DNA from: Bolinopsis microptera
Lineage: Eukaryota; Ctenophora; Tentaculata; Lobata; Bolinopsidae
Reading direction: 5' to 3'
Length of the DNA: 64,000 nucleotides
Assembly (NCBI RefSeq): GCF_026151205.1
Contig: NC_087081.1
Location: forward strand, 2,919,246-2,983,245
Shown: piece after piece, positions 24,544 through 39,500 of the stretch
Numbering within the stretch: the stretch's first letter is position 1
How the letters are laid out: the number at the start of each line of letters is the position of its first letter
Program-made: the position numbers and the translations under genes
The notes under the pieces: model-generated
Told to the model about the DNA's origin: nothing
The model's input: only the letters and a program-made list of their open reading frames with translations
The model's database searches: none

Positions 24544-27500
24544 CTGAGGAAGGGATAAGGATAAAGTTCAGTGCTTCCACGATGAAGGGTAGTGTTTGAT
24601 CTAGAAATTCTATGGCTAATTTTTTTCATAAACAAAAACAATGAGAAGAAGATATGAGTAGAGCTCAAGCTTATAGAACAAACTAATAGCCAATCAAAGC
24701 TTCTCAGAACTCCTGAAATTTGAAAATTCATGGAAGTGGAGCTTTCGATTTAAAATTTGATTCTGAAAATAGAACTATTAATAAACCAATACTTACATCT
24801 TCGTTAATGTTGTTATTAATAGGTTCGGTGTTCTTGAACCATGTAACTTCCGGCTCGGGAATGCCTAAACAATCACACGGAACGTTCAGATCTCCCCCTT
24901 CCATAACGGTCAGGTTTCTGCTCGGCAATGGGAATTCTGGTGGCTCTGAAATTTCGTGTGGTTAATTCTTCATTCGACAAGGAGAAAAGGGTTATTCACT
25001 CGAGATATTTAATATCTGTTATCAGATCGGTTCAGTTACTCGATACCTGATCATAAGAAATAATTCTTAATACTGATAGATGAGTCATGAGAAATGTATG
25101 TTGTGGGCACGTGTAGACAGTGAATCAGACTTTAACAAACATGTACAAACATAATAATATGTGCATTGGCCATTGTGCAATATAAAAGTCTTCAACTTCG
25201 ATACAAGATCGTGTGCACGAAACACAGTTAATGAAAGTTCGTAAAATTTAAGCGGGCCAGAAAAACGAAATATTCGATCTCGTGGCCGGTAACGCGCGCA
25301 CATGTTATAGTCGATGTTGTCAACAAATTGCATACCTTTAGATACTATTGTGATTTTCGCGCGCTACGTAAAATCTACCAACTTGTGGTCCAATTTCTAA
25401 TAGTGAACTCAAGCAATTTGCGGCTTATGATTCCAGACAGTTTTCAGATAACAGACAACACCGTAATTCAGCATAAACAACCTAATTACAGACAACCAAA
25501 AAAGAGTTTAACGATCGTTCAAAACCGCCCGAAATTGAAGAAGCTAACTGAAAATTTGTCTGAAAACCGACCAGATATACTCAGACACAGTAAGCTTTAC
25601 CCTTAATATTGCATGTGCAATCACTACGGACTTAAGGACATGCTTCATTGCCATTAGAGACCGTTGGGAAGTTCTTATCAACCTATAAGATCTATTAACC
25701 TGGATGAACTCGATCTTAACCTGATAGCCGATAGATCCAAACACTGAATCATCTGTAGATCCAAGGAGAAGATATGAGTCAACAAGTGTGGAAGGATAAG
25801 TGATGTTACTTGATATTATTGAGCTTGTGTCTGATGATTGACTCCTTAGGTACAAGGTCGTGAGTCTCTGATTGGTCTGAGACACAAAATATATCATTAT
25901 TCCGATACAAATCCATTCCACAGAAATTGTACGCCAGACCAAATGAAAGCATGCACATAATTGAAGAGACTCTTTCACAATTTGATTTATCAATCAAATC
26001 ACAGATTGCATATTATGGAAGCATGTATCATTATTTCGTATGCAAACTAAACCTATTCAAGTGTGTTAACATACTCTAAAGATTACACGGGTAGTAGCTG
26101 ACTGGGGTGGTGAGCAATGACTGTTGACCTACACACAGTTCGATTACATATTCAGTGGTCACTGGTCATAATTTTTTCACTCAAAGTTCAAGTCGGATAT
26201 GCGGATATGCGGATATGTGACATAATTAGACGGCAGACTGTGGAATGCGTAAACCGTAAAACCACGAAACTTAAAGCTCACGTACTCAGTTCTCATGCAG
26301 TTGTTTGTTGACTTGAGGAGCACAAGTTTAATGCTGGGATCAGGACTCAAGGAAAAAGCTTAATAATTTAATGTAATTTTAAAAGTGTGTTCACTGAATA
26401 TTGGCCCAATATTTGATAGGGCGAGCCTGAATTCGTTCAGAAGACAGTCTGGATCTGATTTACCAACTCATTCGTATCTCTTAGGCTAGAGGATATGGAG
26501 TCTCTAATGATTCGTCTAAGTACAGGATTCAGCCTAATGCAGACTCCAGAAATAGACCTACAGTGCAATGGGAGACTTCTAACTCACTTCCGTGTAGAGC
26601 ACGGAAAGCAAAGTATAGTACACACTCCAGATCTTGTTTTCAAGTACGATCTGATGCAACATTCCTAATGTATCTTGTTTGGAAATCTAGGATGATATCT
26701 CCAGGATTCAGTCGTGAAATATCAAATGAGGATGAACTTGTAACATATAGTTTCGGATTAAGGCGATTAAATCAAACAAGGACTATCAGACAGCAAAATG
26801 CAGCGAATTTCTTAATCTCCCGCCTCAAAAAGTCAAAAATGCAGTGAATTTCTTAATCTCCCGCCTCAAAAAGTCAAAAATGCAGTGAATTTCTTAATCT
26901 CCCGCCTCAAAAAGTCAAAAATGCAGTGAATTTCTTAATCTCCCGCCTCAAAAAGTCAAAAATGCAGTGAATTTCTTAATCTCCCGCCTCAAAAAGTCTA
27001 AAATGCAGCGAATTTCTTAATCTCCCGCCTCAAAAAGTCAAAAATGCAGCGATTTTCTTAATCTCCCGCCTCAAAAAGTCAAAAATGCAGTGAATTTCTT
27101 AATCTCCCGCCTCAAAAAGTCAAAAATGCAGTGAATTTCTTAATCTCCCGCCTCAAAAATGCAGCGAATTTCTTAATCTTTCGACTCAAAATTCAGCGAA
27201 TTTCTTAATCTTTCGCCTAAAAATTACTCACGCAATAAAGTGAGGTCAATGAGACTGACTCTGACTTTGTCGTTGTTCTGAATAGCTGTACAGTAGTACC
27301 GTCCCTCGGCGTCAGATCCAAAGTTGGGTATAGTCAGGAGAACCGTGTTGTCGCTAACTATAGATCGATCAGGTAACTCACCTCCGTCCTGTTAAAGGGA
27401 TTAATTTAATTCACTTTGTAACCACACAGTAATTAAATAGTAATTGAATAGGTTAAGTTCATTAGATTTAGAAAATCAAACAAAGTGTAAGATTTAGTAG

Positions 27501-30500
27501 GAGATTTATCGGCGAATAAGTGGGGCCGGTAAGTAACTGATCATGTGGTATATTTCATCATCCGTCCTGACTAGAAAATGTTTCAAATGGTAACAAAGTT
27601 AAGATGCCACATAACCGCTGAAGATTTTAGCAGCAATTAAGCAATTAGTTTGAAATTTGAATCATATCAACTGTCCGACTTTCCAGTTTACCAATCAATC
27701 TTTAATTTGGAACGTTAGAGATAAAATAATCGGTAAGTATGAGAATATATTCATCATCGTCTACTGTTATCTGAGGCATGATCGTGTCATCGAGTAAAAT
27801 GTCTGGTCTGAATCTAGTTTCAATCCCAAAATTGGATTTCAATAACTAATGAGATTTTTCCAAATAAATCAGTGAATTTACAGTGGAAATCACAGGAAGG
27901 GATAGCGAAGACCTAATACTTTCAATAGGTATTATTATGTAATGCCGGTAAGGAATTGATTTACCATTACGGACTTGTGAAATGCTGTATAAGGGAACTT
28001 ATATATTGAATTGCAGTCTCGTGCATTTTCCGCTTCGCAGTAATAATATTTTAGTAATTATCTCAAGTGATTTTTTATCCCAGACGATATCTCTAAACGT
28101 TTTAATCGAAATATTGTTTATTGTCTGATCAAATTATCCAAATGGATAGAACCTTTTTCAGCAGAGAAGACATGCGAAAAACTATTTTTTTCAACTGTCG
28201 CGTCTTCAGTCTTGAATAATCGATGTATATATTACAACATCAGTGGACTCTAACTTTAATATAGCTTTACATTATAGGTCACTGGGATCCGATTCCATAA
28301 TAACTTAGAATGAATATCATAAGGACAGACATTCTAAAAATTCTAAAAATCTGTTGATTATACCTGTTAATGTTTTTACAATTCCCATCGATAAATTAGA
28401 TATTCATATATAAAAAAGAAATGTTACGTACCTTGGACCAACGGATGGTAGGGGTTGGTGTGCCATACGGGATACACTCCAATATTGCCGTACTCCTACT
28501 CACAACCGCAATGTTATCCAGCGGCACGTATATGTCCGCGGGTACCTCTTCTATTCTACCTGAGGTATTGGGCGTTAAGATGCGGTTCTGTGCGGTTAAA
28601 TGAAGTGTTGTGCGGTAATATACCAGTATTGTGCGGTTTTTAGCACAGTGTTGTGAAATTTTTAGCACATTCACGACACTTCTCAAGCAGTCAACCATGG
28701 TTGGATGGTTTTGGCTGGGTTTAAAACCGCTACAAAGCTAAGGATGGTAGACACTAAAAAGATTTAAAATTTACTTCACACCACTGCCCAGCCTGATGGA
28801 AATATTTGAATGTGAAACGGTGTGAAAAAAACAACTGCATAGTTTTTGTAGAAGTCTGTATGCGTCTGCAATTAATAAGACAACAAGAGCGTCTGCAATT
28901 AATAAGACAACAAGAGTGGCTTCTTGACCACTAGCTTGCTATGATCGACCAAATATTCACCATTGTGAGGTTTCACGTAGTATGGGACGGTTTGATGCAG
29001 TATTATGCGCTCTTCATGACGTACTGCACGACTTTGTATTGTAAAATTCTCAACATTTTAGATCTCATTATCCTTAAAAGAGACCCACGAAAAACAGTAT
29101 AATTTCCAGTAATTACAAGAGTGTACCATCACATAACACTGTTCATCATCAGATGATCGTTTGGTTAAGATAAGGGTGATTCAGTGTGAATTAAAACCAC
29201 ACAATTCCTCCATCCTATGTTACTTCCTGTATTATTCCTATATTACATTTAATCGTGTAATAACCGAATCTAATCGTGGCAAGAGTAAATGAAGCTAAGA
29301 AAATACCCTCTTTCTTGGAGCACACATTCGCAAACTATAATTGAATTGTCACCCTCTGCTAGAGGTGTTTAACACATGGCCTCCATTGTTCGAATAACTG
29401 AGGACCATTGTTAGGGTAAGTTAGTGTGGTTGGGATAACCGGAATATCTGATAACCTCACCCCACATTCTATAAAAACATTACAAGAGGGTCATTCATCA
29501 TAAGGTCCATTCATCAAGTTCATCAAGTTCATCATTGTTATAATATTTGGAGATATACGTAATATGGGCAGTAATTGTGAGTACAATTATCGGCTACTAC
29601 AAATACTTGAGTATTATCCATTTATTCACCATTTTATTTTGAGTTAGTCCTGATGAAGTGATATCGAGAGATAATGGAATGGCATACGTCACACATATTG
29701 GCGAAACATTTTTGGAAAATGCTACATTCAACCCGTTTAGTACTCGCGGCCTGATAAGTCGTTCAATCGAAGTTTTGTCACAACTTTAAGGAACAGTGTA
29801 AACTATAAATCAAAATAAAGTAACGAAAGTTGATGAAAATACCACAAATCACTGTTGGTGGTTTTTATAGCTAATAGTTTTCATCATACTGATGAAAATG
29901 GCGATCAAGCGAGTCATGACTACCCACTTTTAACGGTCTTATCGGCGATGTACTGAGTTTTGGGACTCTTAAAACTATTACCTTTCTCCACCAACCTCTA
30001 GAATAATCTAACTCTGATCCGTGAGATTTTACCCCTAAAAAGGTAACCGACAAAAAATGATTATTATAGTTACAGAGGTATTTGGCTAGTGTAAGTTACA
30101 TTGCATAACTCTTACCAAGAAATCTGTACACTGCTATTTCATTGACTGCGGCCTTCTGTAATCAAATAAGCGTTATTATTTAGAATACCCATCAGCCATC
30201 TTCAGGTTAATATCAAATTTGATAATTTTATCAAGCTCTCTTTGCATTGTTCACCAAAATGCGGACAGACACCCTAAAAGCACTCTATTGTACGTGCTGT
30301 GAGAAAAGAGCAGATACAGTCCCTCCTGTAGAAATATTTCCTGGCTTTTATATAAATTAGTTAGGATACTTTCAGCCATGTTTATTGTTTATGTCTACAT
30401 CGTATTTGATTTTATCAAAAGTTTATCTGCATTACATATTATCTGAGATCAACCCATATCATGAGTACAGAGGTATAGGGACAGAGGTATATCACATACA

Positions 30501-33500
30501 TAACTACTACATAACTACTACAGAGTACAGACAGTTTTAACATTTCTTCACTGCCCTCCTGTACGGGACTGCTGGAATGGTTACCTGGTTACCTGGTTAC
30601 CTGGTTACCTGGTTACCTGGTTACCTGGTTACCTGGTTACCTGGTTACCTGGTTACCTGGTTACCTGGTTAGTTAACTACTACAGAGTACAGACAGTTTT
30701 AACATTTCTTCACTGCCCTCCTGTACGGAACTGCTGGAATGGTTGAGTTGAAGTCGCCACTTTACAGTTTACACAATATATTCCCTGGCTTTCATCAATA
30801 CAAGGGCGATCTCACACACGACTCTCACATAACATAAACAGTAAAACACCGGACATTCTTGTAACTTTGTTAAGGGTAAGAAATCTCCACAAATTGTCCC
30901 GCTAGCCAAACAGTATGATGTAATACTACATTACCTGCATACCTTACCGGACGGGAAAACGAAATTAGATATATACAGCATAGTATTACAGGTTGTATGT
31001 TATGAATATCATCATTGCCAAAATAAAAACCAACCCAAAAAATTAGTTGATTTTCGATTCGAAAGAGTTAAATTCTAAATCATCCATGTCAGATAATTCG
31101 TCGGTTTTATTTGTGGTATTTCTAATGCACAATAAAATACCTTACCGGACCCATCTTAGTTGCAATAGTAGCGAGATTTTCGTGATTTAAAGCGGGCTTT
31201 TCCATTAACACTGTTTCTATAAGGGCCTGAGTTATACATCTAACATACCGCAGACAGTACATACTTGTAGGCTGAAGATTTTAATAGCATGCAGGTAATA
31301 CCCTCGACAGAAAGGAGACTACAGTTCAAACTTACAGGGTGACTAAATTTTACTACTTTGAAATGTCTAAAAGTAAAGTTACGAATGTTGGGGGCCGAGT
31401 TAACATGTTTGGGTACGGGAGAAAAGCAAAAGTTTTAAAGCGTTTCATTGCTCTTACTAAGAACAATGAAACGTTTTAAAACTTTTGCTTTTCTACCGTA
31501 TTTCTAAATTTAAAAGTTATATTTTCCTAAGAATCTTAGGAAAATATAACTTTTGAATATGGAAACAAATAAATTCAACAGATTCGTTTTCCCGTTTTTG
31601 TTAAAACATTTTTGACAAGCACCAAAACACATCTTTGTCAAGCATTGGCCATGATCTTACTCGCTTTTTTACAAAAGACGTGGAATGATCTAGTTGGTAC
31701 ACCCTAGAAATGAATAATGAATTATTAACCACATAACTCAAACTGCGGTCACGATAGTGGGGAATCATTTCAAAACCACGACAAATTCCTGGCACAGCTA
31801 CCGTGTTCCCAAACCATTATTGTAACCCAGATATTGTAAAATGTAAATGCTACAATTCATCTCACAAAATATTTTTAACACCACACCAGACTCTCACTAC
31901 TGATGATAAATCCATATCAGTTTGGCACTTTCTAATCCTTTGTCTCATTGTTCTAGCAAATCAAACAAATCAATCATTCTATTGTCTGGTACACAATAGT
32001 CAGGTTAAGAACGCGGTGTGTACTGGATCACATGCGGGTGTATGTGTTCAGAGTGATCGATCAGTTTTATTGTAGCCAGTAATTGAACTGCAATAGATTT
32101 CTACGTTTCATTGCACATTCTTTTTATATCATGATATTGTGTACGAGGTAAAACCAGTGCATTTGGGTTGGGTAGATGGTATTATATTCTGTAGAAGGAA
32201 CCAGAGTGGTGTATGGTAGTATGGGCACTGGTCAGTGATGGAAAAGTGCGGGGATACTAATGATGATAGTAAATGCGGATCCTGACTGTTGCCTGTTGAA
32301 CCAGACCTGGATCATCATTGGAAGTTTAGATCATCGGTAGCTTTTGAATAGAATTATTTATTTTGAGAAAAGACGAATAATTCAGTTCCTCAGTACCACA
32401 CTGAAAAATAACCACGCCGACTTAATAAACGCTGGTTTAGCTTCAAAATATCCTGGCTTTTGCTTGAATGAAGTAATTAGGAGGATGAATATTTGAAGTG
32501 AAAATAACATACTGGTGCAAGAGGATTACATTTTGCTTTGTGTTCTAGCGTATTAGAATACCTACTTAGGTATTTAGGTAGAGCTATGGTGCCCACTTAA
32601 GTAAATATAAAGAGCCAAGGAGATTATATTAATCTGCAGCCGATATGAAGTTACCGTGATCTTCTGTATTTGGTTTGAATGTATAATTTATGACCAACAT
32701 ATTATATATATTTATTTCTGGTATTCACATTTATTCGAAGTGCAAGGTAAGGTAAGGCACCATTGAGGTGCTGTACTGCATACAATTCAAGTTAGTGTTT
32801 TGGAGCCAGCGAGAACTGATTATGCCAAAAAAACTGATTTTTGGCAAATTTTAACTTTTTTCCGTGACAGATGTTTTTGAAAATGCCTTACTGTACTACA
32901 TGCAATTCAAGTTAGTGTTTTAGAGCCAGCGACAACTGATGTTTGCCTCCAGGGGATGGAACAAATTACTGAAAACTGTAGACTTCAGACCTGTAGACAA
33001 TATTTCAGTTTGCAATTTAAAGATTACCAACAAGCAATTAAACTTAGACTTTATCGCGTGTATCAACACGTTCAAACCTCTAATTTTTCTAGTAGTATGA
33101 ATTAAATTTAACCCCTTGATACTACAATAAAATTGTATCTGTCTTGCTCTGCATGTTGGCCAGGTCCAAGCCCACAAGCAAACAAGACTTCTGATTGGTT
33201 GGATAAAGGACGACTACGATATCCTTGAATTTGGTTGGTCGGCGTGCCCTTCTTGCAAGATTTGATTAGTTTCAAGCAAATTGAGAAGTGATTCCTCGTG
33301 TAGTAAAGGAGAGAGGTGGTACATATTATAAACATTACGTTAAGTTTTAAATTTAATTTGGTTATTTTTCAATACTTTTCCTGATTCAGAGGACGGATAT
33401 AGGAATTATTTTATCAGATAACTAATATTCACGGATAGTAGTATAAATAGCACATAGATCGTTATACACGGACTGGGATTAAATTACTATGATTGTTGGC

Positions 33501-36500
33501 GGCAGATTTAACCAGTACATCATATTATAGTAGAGTTCTAATTATATAGTTATATAGAATTGAAATGATACTACAATTACACTTGACATTCAATCTTTCC
33601 AGGTTGTTCAACAGTTCAAAAAGTATACGTCTGTACTGGAAGTGGAAGGAATGAACTAAATACGTTCGTGAGTAGTGACGCAATCAAAAGTTTAGGGCTG
33701 CGAATTGTGATTAATTTAATTATAAGTTTAATCGGAAATCAAATAAATACCTGATTCAACAACGAGTCGAGCTTTATCAGATTCTGATATCGTTCCCATT
33801 ATCGCATTTCGAGCTCCACATCTGAGGAAACCACAATTTAAATAAAGAAAGTAACATCAGAATTAACAAAGCCTGTGACTATAATACCATCAGCATTATA
33901 ACAACTTGTCCTGATTAACCGATTAATAAATTGACTGGTCGACTAACCTATAAGTGCCAGAATCCTCCGATTTGGTCTGAGCGATGACCATGGTTCCTTT
34001 GAGTTGGGAGATAAACCTTGACTCGGTGGGCCAAATGTTATCAAACCGTTCATCCTCTATCAACTGAGTAGAATACTGACATAAAATTAACTTCCCATTC
34101 CGTGAAGATGCTTTAAAGATGCTACCAGAGTGTTCACACATGACGTCATAAGGTAAAAATGGGCTTTTTTGAAATTAGGACCGTAAATGGTCAATTTAAT
34201 GAATTTTATGGAAATTTTGAAGGAAATTTAACAGCCAGGAGACAAATATATAAAAATGGGAAGGAAGCGTTGTAGTTAAGAGAGTTTTTTATGATTGAAA
34301 CCTATAAATTCAAATTAATGACGTCATTTGGGAACACACTCTTTAGAAGTAAAACAGAAATTTTTTCATCAAGACGAAAATCAGATCGAGAGATTGACAA
34401 AGGTCTGATTAGATGAATATTCCGATTAATAAAAACATGCACTATGTAATAAAATACCGTGATAAATACCATCCAATCAAACTTGATCATCCTTTGAAAG
34501 GTATCCAGCAGGGTTCGGAAAGATGCTAAAATCTTGTTATAAATACGACTCTAAATAAGAGATCGCAGTGCGGCATTTTCCCTGCAAATTAAGCAATGCC
34601 GCGGACGCCAGAGGAAGGCGAAGCCGAAAGGCGGCAAAAAGACAAAGACCCCAAGAGTTTATTGAGATAGGTGGGCTTGTTTTTTCAGCGTTGAATGATT
34701 TGTATGCTTATCATTCAAATCAGCGATCATTGGGGAATCAATAGACCACAAGATTATATTGTGTCAACACACGTGAACACATATCATATTATGGGACGCA
34801 TAAGTGAACACTTAATAAATGTCATTTAAAATCAAATGGGCACATCATAATATGTGGTCACGTGCGGACATGGAAATTAATCAAGCGGTTCATTAATCAA
34901 TAGTTACCTTTCTCCAGAAGATTTGAGCTTGGGGCCAAGAAGCTGCAGGGTCAAACTCGCAGTGGATGATGGTTCCTTGCCCGGGGGAGGCGGTGTAGGT
35001 GGGGAGAGGGTTCTTGGTGAAGTAATCCTGGTCTTTCAGGAAATCTGGGGAGGAGAGGGGGTTAGAAGTGGGGACTGGTGTGGGGTTTTACTTTGTTATG
35101 ATTTTTGGTTCAGGTACGAGGTGTTAATTATTGTTAATTAATTAGTGTTAATTATTCTCACGCATCAAAAGAAGTATAATACCCGTAACCCACTATTGAT
35201 CAAGCGCATTAAGATGCCCTAATATATAATACAAAATGACAGGCGATGAATTAAAATTTGGAAGCAGACAACTTTCACTGAATATATAATATATTGTGGG
35301 GTGCCATGAAAAATAAATTGACAATTTGACACCAAAGCACAAGCTGCTACCACGTGACTAGCAACTTTGATTATTTTGCTTCTTGGCCACGGTTTTGGAG
35401 GAGAGGTGATTATTGACAAAGAGCGCGTTTAATTGGTGTGGGTAACCACTAACTTCGGTATAGGACCGACAAAAAGCAAGCCGATATGTGTGATTTATCA
35501 CATTCAGTGGAAACTGTTACACATCAATGTTTTATTTATTTAAATTGGAAAACCGAGAAATATTGCAATTTGTTGAAGATTGTGACACACCCTTAAACAT
35601 CAAAAAGAAATAACAGATATTCGTGATTTGCGAATGTTTTAATACAAATTAGGGTAAATTTGTTTGTCGATGTTCATTTTCTTCATCTCCAACAAATATG
35701 GACAATTTTCAATACTAAATCAATTGCACAATTTTAGAGGGGCTGTAACAAGTCAATATTAGTCGCTTCAAGACATATTTTAGCGGATCTGCCTGACGGC
35801 CAACCACCAGTAATAATAATATATCCCAAACCGCAGATAAATATTAATAAATCTTACTATATATAAAGCGAGACAATATATATATATATATCTGTGCCAT
35901 TTTACTGACACCACGGCATCAACTTTAACAAGACTTTCCACAAAAACTGTAAAAGATATACAACCGAAACTTTTTTTACTGGCTCAAATGTTTTAATGGC
36001 CTCCGAATCAGCATGAAAAAATAAAAAATTGGCCAAGGAATAATGATTTTAGAGCCCAAAATTTGGACCCCCAAGTGGTGTCAAAAACGCCAATTAAATA
36101 GGTAATAATTATTTTAGTCTCTTGAGTCTTGACACCGTTTAGGGTTATATTATACGGGTTCCTGCTAGTATTAATAAATTGTAACGCGGACACTGGTACT
36201 TATAGTGCGGACCCTGTTACCAGGACTCCTGTTACCAGGACTCCTGTTACCAGGACTCCTGTTACCAGGACTCCTTAAATTACGCGGTCTGTTACCAGGA
36301 CTCCTTAAATTACGCGGTCTGTTACCAGGACTCCTTAAATTACGCGGTCTGTTACCAGGACTCCTTAAATTACGCGGTCTGTTACCAGGACTCCTTAAAT
36401 TGCCGGTCTTTTACCAGGACTCCTTAAATTACGCGGTCTGTTACCAGGACTCCTTAAATTACGCGGTCTTTTATGGCAATTTTGTTCTTTCTAGAACCGT

Positions 36501-39500
36501 GCTATGATGAGGTCTCAGTGTAAATGCAATTGTTTCAATCGATTTCTTTGACTGAAGTAATTTTAACATCTTATTGGAGGTAAGAACTGAATTTCAGCAC
36601 TCGGCAAGACAGTAATTTCAAATCACCTCATCAAATTGAATCAAAACCCAGTATGTCTCACTCACTAACAGTAGGTATTTCAATAAAGAGAATAAATTGT
36701 GGGCATCTGGTACACTGAAGACTTATCACCTAGAAGAGCCGATCACCGACCCATGCAAATAAAATCAAGACCCTTTCAGAACACATAATACATGATTAGT
36801 GATTCCAGATGAATCATCAAATCAACTATAATAAGGAGCTGCAATAAATTATTGGATCATGAACAGTAAATATCATTTAATCACAATTTAGTGGGCAGGG
36901 AAGGCTGCTAGTGAAGCGGACATGACTCATGTCACGTGATCCGTTGTGAGGGTCACGTGATCCGTTGTGAGGGTCACATGATCCGTTGTGAGGGTTACGG
37001 TTTGTAACTCTGAAGAGCGCCAGGTTTGAGACAGTAGTGGATAAGATAGTGTGGCGAGGACTGAGGGGAAGTTTAACCAGGTAAACTTGGGCCCGACTTC
37101 ATATGCCCCCGCCCCCCGCACCGCCCTCGCCCCTCTTCCGAATCATATCCGTCTTTGGTTTTCCCTTTTGCGGATATAGACATAATGAAGTAATGACTAA
37201 AGAGAAAGACTTAAGAGAAGGCTGGGTGTTTATGGCACTATGCCAATGACATCGTCGGATACTATTTACCGTGAAAATATTGTGATAGATGTAATTATAG
37301 CCTTCGAGTAGATTGAACGTAGTGATATGCCTGTTGGCATTTTGTTCATCTTTGATTTCTGGAACTGCTTCTAAAATCAGTTGAGACCATTTTTTTGAAC
37401 TGTATTTACTGTAAATCTTAAGGAAAACTAGAAAATAAGAATGACGTGCCATTTCAGCTTTTTCCAGGTACTGGGAAAACATACTGACTAATTGATTTTG
37501 TATCGCCCAGTAATACCAAATCCAGGCCCACAAAACTAATGTAAAACCGTAATTGAATTTGATCTAAGATATCATAATGAAATGAAAAAACTGATCTAAT
37601 TTTTTTTTTCTATTTGTAGAACAACAAAATTGATACGCAACATTGAATATGAAGAATGAAGTCCTGAACTAAGGTAAATCTAATTTTATGGTCCATTTTT
37701 ATTATGGTTCTAAATTGGATGAAATATGAACCACACCTATATCTCATCAGTTTTGATTATAGATAAGAACAGGTACGTTAAATCCAAATTTATGATAAAC
37801 AGGAGAACTTACTAGATTAGATCATAATTGTACCTTTTAGGAATTTGAAATATTGTGTTCTGTTCAAACATGATAAAAATAGGACATGACGCCCTTGAAA
37901 TTTTATTTGACCATACTTTAAACCAATTGCCAGATTATGCAAATACTCCAATATTATGTAATACTTATCGGGACATACTTATCAGGTGATAATAATATAT
38001 ACTAGATAAAATCACTTGTCGCTATGCATTCGCAGAGTAGAATAACCACAAGTCACTCAACTTGATTTTAAAGATTCACTCACTACACGCAATTCTTTTG
38101 AATGAAGTACTCATATTATTGGGAAACCAGCTGCTGGTTAGCAACACCCTGGCAACACCCTGGCAACACCCTGGCAACACCCAGATAAGATATCCTGACC
38201 CTATCAGTGTCATGGAACTTGGTGTAACTTTAAGTAGCAAGTTATAGGAGACATGGTCTCCCCTGACTAGCAGACCATTCTGACCGGTCTTATACCCGGT
38301 TAAATCAGCTGTAAGTTACGTTATAATATAAGAGCTGGTGTGTTATCACAGTGGACTAACTGTTAAAAGCTAAATATAAGAACTCAGCCAGTTGACAATT
38401 CAACCTTCGTCCCCATAGTTGTTACACAGTTGTTACACAGTTGTTACACAGTTGTTACACAGTTGTTAGACAATTCTTACAGAGTTCTTACAGAGTTCTT
38501 ACAGAGTTCTTACAGAGTTCTTACAGAGTTCTTACAGAGTTCTTACACAGTTTATACACAGTTTATACATAGTCCTTACACAGTTCTTACAGAGTTCTTA
38601 CACAGTTCTTACAGAGTTCTTACACAGTTCTTACACAGTTCTTACACAGTTCTTACACAGTTCTTACACAGTTCTTACACAGTTTATACACAGTTCTTAC
38701 ACAGTTCTTACAGAGTTCTTACACAGTTCTTACACAGTTCTTACACAGTTCTTACACAGTTTATACACAGTTTAAACACAGTTCTTACACAGTTCTTACA
38801 CAGTTCTTACACAGTTCTTACACAGTTCTTACACAGTTCTTACACAGTTCTTACACAGTTCTTACACATTTTATACACAGTTTATACACAGTTCTTACAC
38901 AGTTCTTACACAGTTCTTACACAGTTCATACACACAGTTCCATTGAAAGTTGAGGATCAGCTGAGGAGCAAGGAGCTTCAAACAGTGCTCGGCAAAACAT
39001 GAGCTGTAAGTCCTTAGTAAGAAAAGTCTAGAACGTTTGGCATACGTAATACGCTCAAACAGTGGCCGTCTAAGATCAAACGATCCTTCGGATGAACTGT
39101 AATTGGGCAGTTTCCTATTTAGGCAAACAGTCGGCAAATCTCTTTCTTATTCTCATATGAAACCATACTGATAACTTTGTTGCTTTTATGCTATCGACAG
39201 CGACAGGGCGTTATACCGAGTAACGCTCTATCGATAGCATAAAGATATATAGGTGAATGTAAGTACTGACTACTAAAAGTAAAGCAATCTTTAAGTTTCT
39301 TAGGAAGACGTTTACTTATCAGCTGATGTGTGTGAATTCCCTTTCAGAACTAAATAAAGTCATATTTGGTGGAACCACAATTATTATTCATTTGAGAACT
39401 TTCTCACTTTATTAATCAATTATGCTGATTGAAATCCGATCATTTCAATCATGATTCGAAAATCAGACATATTATTTTCGTGCAGGGAACAAATTTAGGG

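Noticed and set aside
29650-29710. CCTGATGAAG and GGCGAAAC suggesting a hammerhead
   Set aside because: The intervening 45 bases do not form a proper stem II.
38430-39002. 190-codon repetitive plus-strand frame
   Set aside because: Entirely the 12-bp TTACACAGTTCT array; no start context or unique domain.
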